Positions 7,420-12,148 of a DNA stretch of 12,148 nucleotides are shown in pieces (the stretch's first letter is position 1; each line of letters starts with the position of its first letter). The translations under genes were made by a program, and so were the position numbers. A model generated the notes under the pieces. The model was not told where the DNA came from. It saw only the letters and a program-made list of their open reading frames with translations, and searched no databases. This DNA is from an uncultured Sphingorhabdus sp. (lineage in GTDB: Bacteria; Pseudomonadota; Alphaproteobacteria; Sphingomonadales; Sphingomonadaceae): NCBI GenBank assembly GCA_937873665.1, contig CALMYW010000451.1, positions 1 to 12,148 on the forward strand. The letters run 5' to 3'.

Positions 7420-8334
7420 ATGAGCTTCGACGTCAAACCCCTTGCAGGCGGCTTCGGCCGCGAGATCTGTGGCCTCGACATGGCCCACGGCATCGACCCC
7501 GCCACGGCCGCCGCGCTCAAGGCCACCTGGCTGGAGCACGGCGTTCTGCTGTTTCGCGGGATCGGCACCTCGCCCGAGGCGCAGCTCGAGCTGAGCCGCT
7601 GCTTCGGCGAACTCGAGCCGCACCCGATTGAGAAGTTCCGCCTCGCCGGCTATCCCGAGCTGATCCTGCTCTCGAACGAGGATGGCCCGACCGGACCGGT
7701 CTACGATTTCGGCGGCGAGGAGATCACCCAGCGGATTCCCTGGCACACCGATCTCGCCTTCACCACGACCCCCAATGCCGGCGCCCTGCTGCGTATGGTG
7801 CGCAGGGTCGAGACCGGCGGGCAGACCGGCTGGCTGGATACCGCGGCGGCTTACGACGAGCTCGACGAGGCGACCAAGGCCGAGATCGCCGATCTCGAGG
7901 CGGTCTACCTGTTCCGCACCGGGATCGAGGAGATGCGCTTCAACCAGCAGGGCGGGCGGCGGATCACCCCGCGCAAGGAAACCTATCCCTACTTCCCGCC
8001 GGTGGCCAATCCGCTGGTCTGGACCCACCCCGAAACCGGCCGCAAGGTGCTCAACGTGAGCACGCTCAACATCGATCACGTGATCGGCCAGGAGGGCGAG
8101 GCCGGCGATGCGCTGATCCGGCGCCTGATTGCGCACACCCTGCAACCACGGTTCCAGTACGTCCACGAATGGGCCAACAACGACATGGTCCTGTGGGACA
8201 ACCGCCGAACCATGCATGCTGCCTTCGGCCATCCGGTGAGCGAGATCCGCGTGGTCCACCGCACCACGATCAAGGGCACGGTCGCAATGGGCCGGGTCTA
8301 CGAGGATGGCGCGAGCGCGGAGGCGGCGGAATGA
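7420..8334 (+). CDS. TauD/TfdA-type Fe(II)/2-oxoglutarate-dependent dioxygenase
   Basis: The 304-residue protein is of normal TauD length. It starts with the typical VKPLAGGFGREICGLDM (5-21). The iron-binding triad is readable as H109 and D111 in PWHTDLAF and H266 in WDNRRTMHAA. R277 and R281 in RVVHRTTIKG have the same spacing from that His as the two 2-oxoglutarate-binding arginines of TauD. The reaction is oxidative hydroxylation or cleavage coupled to decarboxylation of 2-oxoglutarate to succinate, in the cytoplasm. Relatives act on taurine, 2,4-D, alkylsulfonates, carnitine-like or aromatic substrates; this substrate is unassigned. AGGAGAGG 9 nt upstream supports the start. Its last codon overlaps the deacylase start (ATGA), so the two enzymes are made together and probably act in one pathway. 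Codons are strongly GC-biased compared with the genes to its left. Confidence 0.95.
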   Translation: MSFDVKPLAGGFGREICGLDMAHGIDPATAAALKATWLEHGVLLFRGIGTSPEAQLELSRCFGELEPHPIEKFRLAGYPELILLSNEDGPTGPVYDFGGEEITQRIPWHTDLAFTTTPNAGALLRMVRRVETGGQTGWLDTAAAYDELDEATKAEIADLEAVYLFRTGIEEMRFNQQGGRRITPRKETYPYFPPVANPLVWTHPETGRKVLNVSTLNIDHVIGQEGEAGDALIRRLIAHTLQPRFQYVHEWANNDMVLWDNRRTMHAAFGHPVSEIRVVHRTTIKGTVAMGRVYEDGASAEAAE

Positions 8335-10046
8335 GCGCCCAGTTCGACACTGTCCTGCGCGGCGGCACCGTGATCGACGGTACCGGCGCGCCGGCCTTCG
8401 TGGCCGATGTGGCGATTGCTGCCGGGCGGATCGCCGCGATCGGCGAGAACCTCGCCCCGGGGCGCGAGGAGATCGACGCGCGGGGCCTGCTGGTGACCCC
8501 CGGCTTCGTCGACATCCATACCCATTACGACGGGCAGGTGACCTGGGAAAACCGGCTTTCACCCTCGTCGTACCACGGCGTGACCACGGCGGTGATCGGC
8601 AACTGCGGGGTGGGCTTTGCGCCCTGCCACGCCACGCCCGAGGCGCGTGACGCGATGGTCCGGCTGATGGAGGGGGTCGAGGATATTCCCCACCCCGTGC
8701 TGACCCAGGGGCTGCCCTGGACCTGGGAGACCTTCCCCGAGTACCTCGCGTTCCTCGCGGGCCGCCCCTACGACATGGACATCGTCGCGCTGGTGCCGCA
8801 CGCGCCGCTGCGGGTCTACGTGATGGGCGAGCGCGGGGCGAACCGGGAGCCCGCGACCGCGGCCGACATCGCCGAGATGTGCCGGCTGCTCGGCGCGGCG
8901 CTCGATGCCGGGGCGGCCGGCATCGCCACCTCGCGCAGCCTGTTCCACCGCTCGAGCGACGGCAAGGCCATCCCGACCTACGAGGCGGCCCAGGCCGAAC
9001 TGCTGGCCTTCGCTGGGGTCCTGCGCGAGAAGGGCAAGGGAGTGTTCCAGATCGTCGAGGACATCCACCTACCCGAGGCCAGCCTCGCCGCGATGCGTGA
9101 ACTGGCCGAGACGGCCGGTCGCCCGCTGACCTTCTCGATCGGCACCGGCAATGTCGGGCCGTTCCAGTATCCGCGACTGCTCGAGGAGCTCGCCGCGGCC
9201 AATGCGGCCGGGGCGGTGATGAAGGGGCAGATCCTGCCCCGCGGCATCGGCATGATCCTCGGCTTCGAGCTCACCCTGAATCCGTTCTACACCACGGCGA
9301 CCTACGCCGGGCTCGCCGGCCTGCCACTGCCCGAACGGCTCGAGCAGCTGCGCCGCCCCGAGGTGCGCGCCGCGATGCTGTCCGAGCCGGTCGATCCCGA
9401 TCCGGCGCTGGTGCTCGGGCGGGCCGTGCGCGATTTCGAGCACATGTTCATCCTCGGCGCCGAGCCCGATTACGAGCAGCCGCCCGAGCGCAGCATCGCC
9501 GCGCGGGCCCGCGCGGCCGGCGCGACGCCGGAGGAATATGCCTACGACGTGATGATCGAGGGCGAGAGCGGGGGCAAACTCTACCTCGCCATGGCCAACT
9601 ATGCCGATGGCAGCCTCGACGCGGTGGGCGAGATCATGTCGCACCCCGACATCGTCTACGGCCTTGGTGATGGCGGCGCCCATGTCGGCACGATCTGCGA
9701 TGGCAGCTACTCGACCTTCGCCCTGACCCACTGGGCACGCGACCGGGCCCGGGATCGCAAGAACCTGCCCGACGTTGTCCACCGGATGACCCAGGGAACG
9801 GCCCGGATCATGGGGCTCGACGATCGCGGCGTGCTGGCGCCGGGCCTGCGCGCCGACATCAACCTGATCGACCATGCCCGGCTCAGCATCGGGGCCCTGG
9901 AGGTCTGCTACGACCTTCCGGCCGGCGGCAAGCGGCTGGTCCAGCGTGCCACCGGCTATGTGCTGACCATGGTCGAAGGGAGTCCGGTCTATCGCGAGGG
10001 CGAGGCAACCGGTGACCTGCCCGGGCGTCTGGTCAGGCTCGGCTGA
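8331..10046 (+). CDS. N-acyl-D-amino-acid deacylase-type amidohydrolase
   Basis: The 571-residue protein belongs to the amidohydrolase superfamily, D-aminoacylase/dihydroorotase-like branch. The N-terminal strand region [15 protein letters not shown] and [20 protein letters not shown] contains the metal-binding H63 and H65 plus D67. GNCGVGFAP (90-98) carries Cys92, a metal ligand in D-aminoacylases. [10 protein letters not shown] (444-453) supplies Asp447, the likely general acid/base, and His451. The C-terminus returns to the composite beta domain ([16 protein letters not shown]). The family hydrolyses N-acyl-D-amino acids or other amides/cyclic amides using zinc; many members are annotated by similarity only, so the substrate is uncertain. 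The ATG at 8331 overlaps the dioxygenase stop by 4 bp (ATGA). An upstream extension of the frame to 8169 is possible but runs through the dioxygenase coding sequence and is rejected. The protein is probably cytoplasmic, as no signal peptide is seen. Confidence 0.95.
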   Translation: MSAQFDTVLRGGTVIDGTGAPAFVADVAIAAGRIAAIGENLAPGREEIDARGLLVTPGFVDIHTHYDGQVTWENRLSPSSYHGVTTAVIGNCGVGFAPCHATPEARDAMVRLMEGVEDIPHPVLTQGLPWTWETFPEYLAFLAGRPYDMDIVALVPHAPLRVYVMGERGANREPATAADIAEMCRLLGAALDAGAAGIATSRSLFHRSSDGKAIPTYEAAQAELLAFAGVLREKGKGVFQIVEDIHLPEASLAAMRELAETAGRPLTFSIGTGNVGPFQYPRLLEELAAANAAGAVMKGQILPRGIGMILGFELTLNPFYTTATYAGLAGLPLPERLEQLRRPEVRAAMLSEPVDPDPALVLGRAVRDFEHMFILGAEPDYEQPPERSIAARARAAGATPEEYAYDVMIEGESGGKLYLAMANYADGSLDAVGEIMSHPDIVYGLGDGGAHVGTICDGSYSTFALTHWARDRARDRKNLPDVVHRMTQGTARIMGLDDRGVLAPGLRADINLIDHARLSIGALEVCYDLPAGGKRLVQRATGYVLTMVEGSPVYREGEATGDLPGRLVRLG

Positions 10047-10060
10047 GCCGGGCGCCGGAC

Positions 10061-10087
10061 ATGGCGGAGGCGCTCAGCCTCCGCCAT
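10061..10087. terminator. Perfect 11-bp stem-loop between convergent genes (candidate bidirectional terminator)
   Basis: ATGGCGGAGGC (10061-10071) pairs perfectly with GCCTCCGCCAT (10077-10087) over a 5-nt loop that contains the LuxR-gene stop codon. It lies 15 bp after the deacylase stop, in the tail-to-tail junction, where a shared terminator is expected. No T-tract follows on either strand, so it may act with Rho or only as an mRNA 3'-end stabiliser. Confidence 0.5.
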
Positions 10088-11240
10088 CCGCTTCGCCCCC
10101 GCCGCGCGCCGGACTGCGGGCGAGCGTCGCCGCGGAGTTCAGCAGCGTGCGAACCAGCTCGCCCTGGCGGTTGGTGCCGGTCTTGAGAAATACCGCCTGA
10201 AGCTGCGAGCGGATCGTGTGCTTGCTCACCCCGAGCGCCACGGCCGCATCCTCGGTGCTGATCCCCTCGGCCAGCAGCCGGGCGAGGCGTGCCTCGGCGG
10301 GGGTCAGGCCAAACAGGCATTCAAGATCCGCGGCGTCGAGATTGTTGCGGCGAGCAGGATCGCGCAGCACGATCACCGCGGTACGGCGCAACGGCGCCGA
10401 GATCGGGGCATAGGGCGGAGGGGCGCGCAGCACGCCCCCCGGGGGGCGGCGAAGCGCCGCGGGGAGGGGGAAGGGGGGGGGGCGGGGGCGAACCACCGCC
10501 GTTACCGGCAGGTGGTGGTCATGGCGCGAGAGCGCCATCGTGGCGTAGCAGTCGGGCCGGCTGGTCGCGCTCTGCTCGCGCGCCTTGGTGCGGACGTGCT
10601 GCTTGAGCACCTGCTGGTCGACCGGATGGCGGGCAAACAGGCGCCCGCCATTGATGCCAAGCAGCTGGGTATACGCGATGATCTCGGCTGCCACCGCGTT
10701 GATGTGCATCACGGAACTGTCCTCGTCGACGAGGATTACCCCGGTCTCGCTCGATTCCAGCGCATATTCGGCGATCAGCCGGCGCCGCTCGCTTTCGGCC
10801 AGAACCAGGTAGGCACGCATGATCCGGACCAGGAACGGCGTCAGCTCAGTCAATACCGCGTGCCAGTCGGCGGCGAGATCCGCGCCCGGCTCGATCGGCC
10901 GGACCACCAGCCATACCGAGTGCTGCTGATCGAGACTGAGCCGCAGCGCCGCGGACCCGTCCCAGCTCGCATGCCGCCCGTTGTCGATTGCCAGCAAGCG
11001 CGGTTCGGCGAGTGGCAGACCTTCGAGCACCGGCGCACCGTTCAGATCGGTGAATTGCTCCTGCAGCCCGATCGGGCAGAGTACGGTGCCCTCCTCAGGT
11101 GGACGGCCCGGCGGCGAGATTATCAGTGCCGCTGCCTTCGCCCCAAGCCGTTCGGCGAGGCGCTGCAGGAAGGTCTGCCACACCGGCCGCTCGGCCAGCC
11201 CCGAGAACAGGTGATCGATGAGGTCAACCGGCTCGATCAC
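10074..11240 (-). CDS. LuxR-family (GerE-type HTH) transcriptional regulator with PAS-like sensor region
   Basis: The C-terminus has a classical LuxR helix-turn-helix: LTPAEARLARLLAEGISTED, then AAVALGVSKHTIRSQLQAVFLKTGTNRQGELV (this second stretch is longer and is only partly quoted here as AALGVSK-like, HTIRSQLQAVFLKTGTNR). The middle has a PAS-like stretch, ETGVILVDEDSSVMHINAVA. There is no receiver domain or autoinducer-binding signature. The start is uncertain. The frame can reach a GTG at 11396, but that start lies inside a strong palindrome and the first about 50 residues have no recognisable character. The GTG at 11240-11238 has AGGGGAG 11 nt upstream, giving 388 residues that begin VIEPVDLIDHLF, and is preferred; an ATG at 11324 is a third option. 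A proline/arginine-rich segment encoded by G/C homopolymers (about 10390-10495) interrupts the linker before the HTH. It probably controls the dioxygenase-deacylase pair, the divergent receptor, or both. Confidence 0.85.
   Translation of the reverse strand: MIEPVDLIDHLFSGLAERPVWQTFLQRLAERLGAKAAALIISPPGRPPEEGTVLCPIGLQEQFTDLNGAPVLEGLPLAEPRLLAIDNGRHASWDGSAALRLSLDQQHSVWLVVRPIEPGADLAADWHAVLTELTPFLVRIMRAYLVLAESERRRLIAEYALESSETGVILVDEDSSVMHINAVAAEIIAYTQLLGINGGRLFARHPVDQQVLKQHVRTKAREQSATSRPDCYATMALSRHDHHLPVTAVVRPRPPPFPLPAALRRPPGGVLRAPPPYAPISAPLRRTAVIVLRDPARRNNLDAADLECLFGLTPAEARLARLLAEGISTEDAAVALGVSKHTIRSQLQAVFLKTGTNRQGELVRTLLNSAATLARSPARGGGEADGGG
10435..10488 (+). repeat. G/C homopolymer tract with four-tract G-quadruplex motif inside the LuxR gene
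   Basis: A C6G6 palindrome (10435-10446) is followed by GGGG, GGGGG, a run of ten G (10473-10482) and GGGGG, separated by only 1-2 bases (10461-10488). On the plus strand this is a canonical G-quadruplex motif with very short loops; the gene is on the minus strand, so the G-rich strand is its template. The encoded segment is rich in Pro and Arg. Confidence 0.75.
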
Positions 11241-11387
11241 CTCGTTCGTCGCTCCCCTGTTTAGCGCCCCGGCACGGCGCACGACGTGGACGCAGGCGCC
11301 GTGCCAGCAGCGATGACCAAGCATAGCCGCAGCGGCCTTCGTCCCGCAATACGGGGGTCGGGCGACGATGGGCCCGCGAAAGTTCCG

Positions 11388-11413
11388 AGGCATCACTCAT
11401 ATGCATGATGCCT
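11388..11413. promoter_or_regulatory. 26-bp palindrome, candidate operator
   Basis: AGGCATCA (11388-11395) and TGATGCCT (11406-11413) are perfect 8-bp inverted arms around a 10-bp centre whose middle six bases, CATATG, are also self-complementary; 22 of the 26 positions are symmetric. It lies between divergent regulator and receptor genes, where an autoregulatory operator is expected. The binding protein is not known; the neighbouring LuxR-type protein is the obvious candidate. Confidence 0.6.
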
Positions 11414-11488
11414 GTGGACGGGCCGCGTCATAGGCGTGGGTTTGCCGGGTTCCAAACAATCGGGGTCTTTCGCCAAGTATCTCTCCAG

Positions 11489-11512
11489 CATCCGCAGAAC
11501 AACATGCGGATG
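11489..11512. promoter_or_regulatory. 24-bp inverted repeat upstream of TonB receptor 2
   Basis: CATCCGCA (11489-11496) and TGCGGATG (11505-11512) are perfect 8-bp inverted arms with an 8-nt spacer, GAACAACA. The centre is exactly 100 bp from that of the 11388-11413 palindrome, and the repeat ends 92 bp before the receptor ATG. It could be a second operator or, if transcription starts upstream of it, a 5'-leader hairpin. Confidence 0.5.
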
Positions 11513-11604
11513 AACGGGGCAGCTTTGGTGAAGATAGGCAAGGCTATGGCCCGGGAATATTGCCAAATTTACGATGCGATAATGAGATAGAATGGGAGGG
11601 GCTT

Positions 11605-12148
11605 ATGAACAAGAGGTTTCGTGATTTCAACTGCGCTGTCCTGGTGAGCGCGGCGGCCATGGCGATGGCTGCTCCCGCCTGGGGCCAGACCACGCCGCAG
11701 GCGGCCGAAGAGCCCGGCCTTGGCGAGATCGTCGTCACCGCGAACAAGCGCGAGGAGAACCTCCAGAAGACTCCGGTCGCCATTTCGGCCGTGTCGGCAA
11801 AGCAGCTCGAGCTGCAGGGCCTCGCCGAAACCAAGGATCTCGGCTCGATCGCCCCGAACCTCTCGATCGTCGGCGCCACCACCAACGCGACGGCCTCGGT
11901 GGTCACCATCCGCGGCATCCCGACCTCGGCCGACGAGACGATGGGCTACGATTCGCCGATCGGCATCTATGTCGACGGCATCTACATGGCGCGTTCGGCC
12001 GCCTCCTCGTTCGAGGTGGCGGACATCGAGCGGGTCGAGGTGCTGCGCGGGCCGCAGGGCACCCTGTTCGGCCGCAACACCACGGGCGGCGCGATCAACT
12101 TCGTGACGCGGTTGCCCGACCGCGATGCCAGCCTGTCGCTGCGGGTCG
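11605..12148 (+). CDS. TonB-dependent outer-membrane receptor, 3' part beyond window edge
   Basis: The frame is open from the ATG at 11605 to the window end (181 codons), so only the signal peptide and plug domain are present. The signal peptide MNKRFRDFNCAVLVSAAAMA continues to APAWG, with likely cleavage before Q28. A TonB box EIVVTA follows at 41-46. Plug motifs are GIYVDGIYMARSAA and VEVLRGPQGTLFGRNTTGGA. It is clearly paralogous to the receptor at 1679-4039, with the same motif order, but the two are not near-duplicates and differ in codon use (GAG-rich here). GGAGG with 5-nt spacing supports the start. It is divergent from the LuxR-type regulator. It probably imports the substrate of the dioxygenase-deacylase pathway, or a related compound, through the outer membrane; the ligand is unknown. 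Confidence 0.95.
   Translation, partial: MNKRFRDFNCAVLVSAAAMAMAAPAWGQTTPQAAEEPGLGEIVVTANKREENLQKTPVAISAVSAKQLELQGLAETKDLGSIAPNLSIVGATTNATASVVTIRGIPTSADETMGYDSPIGIYVDGIYMARSAASSFEVADIERVEVLRGPQGTLFGRNTTGGAINFVTRLPDRDASLSLRV

Larger units (their letters stand above)
11241..11604. promoter_or_regulatory. Divergent control region between the LuxR regulator and TonB receptor 2
   Basis: About 364 bp lie between the preferred regulator start and the receptor start. The regulator side (11241-11396) can be read in frame as an N-terminal extension but shows no domain. Two dyads (11388-11413 and 11489-11512) are listed separately. Near the receptor, GATAAT at 11578-11583 could be a -10 box, but no good -35 accompanies it. 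The receptor Shine-Dalgarno sequence is GGAGG at 11595-11599 within GGGAGGGG. A 61-codon plus-strand frame at 11405-11590 has no supporting features and crosses both dyads; it is not called as a gene. Confidence 0.55.

Noticed and set aside
8169..8330. N-terminal extension of the deacylase frame
   Set aside because: It overlaps the last 55 codons of the dioxygenase in another frame. The ATG at 8331 with the ATGA overlap starts right before the conserved N-terminal beta strand.
10218..11264. 348-codon plus-strand frame opposite the LuxR-type gene
   Set aside because: The minus strand encodes a recognisable GerE HTH and a PAS-like region. The plus-strand translation has low-complexity Gly/Arg content and no good ribosome binding site.
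11224..11406. 60-codon minus-strand frame beginning MHMSDASELS, which looks like a possible alternative N-terminus for the regulator through a frameshift
   Set aside because: After about ten residues it becomes Arg-rich and featureless, it begins inside the palindrome, and the regulator frame has its own plausible start, so no frameshift is needed.
11405..11590. Possible 61-residue small protein upstream of TonB receptor 2
   Set aside because: It has no Shine-Dalgarno sequence, no membrane or signal segment, and spans the second dyad and part of the first in a region better explained as regulatory.
1..12148. Search for tRNA/rRNA genes, CRISPR repeats, insertion-sequence ends and transposase or integrase motifs
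   Set aside because: No cloverleaf-like segment, regular spaced repeat, transposase DDE motif or flanking terminal repeat was recognised by reading either strand.

Overview
The window reads as a catabolic and uptake region from a high-GC alphaproteobacterium, most likely a sphingomonad (Novosphingobium, Sphingobium or Sphingopyxis type). That assignment is inferred from two TonB-dependent receptors with EIVVTA TonB boxes sitting beside degradative oxidoreductases and their own regulators. No marker gene fixes the genus. No rRNA, tRNA, CRISPR array, insertion sequence or phage gene was seen.

Module A (about 1-7265) has moderately high GC and mixed GAA/GAG codons. On the minus strand a GMC-family flavin oxidoreductase (cut by the left edge) lies downstream of a small Rid-family gene and overlaps it by 8 bp. 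Divergent from this pair is a complete TonB-dependent receptor (1679-4039). It converges on a TetR-family repressor (4054-4626, minus), which is divergent from an MFS transporter (4695-5939) and a tightly coupled FAD-dependent DAO-type oxidase (5949-7265).

Module B (about 7420-12148) is visibly more GC-rich, with GAG and CTC codons dominating. A TauD-type Fe(II)/2-oxoglutarate dioxygenase (7420-8334) overlaps by 4 bp an N-acyl-D-amino-acid deacylase-type amidohydrolase (8331-10046). These converge on a LuxR-type regulator (minus, probably 10074-11240). The regulator diverges from a second TonB-dependent receptor that runs off the right edge. The space between the last two genes holds two good dyad symmetries whose centres are exactly 100 bp apart.

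A plausible reading is two uptake-plus-degradation units side by side. In each, an outer-membrane receptor imports a substrate and a local regulator senses it or a product. In module A the MFS carrier takes the compound across the inner membrane and flavoenzymes oxidise an amine or alcohol. In module B a dioxygenase hydroxylates or cleaves, and a metal-dependent hydrolase removes an acyl or ring-amide group. The substrates cannot be read from the sequence. The points most worth a second look are the loss of the expected arginine in the Rid protein, the G10/C6G6 homopolymers and four-tract G-quadruplex motif inside the LuxR gene, the paired dyads in its promoter region, and the composition step between the modules.
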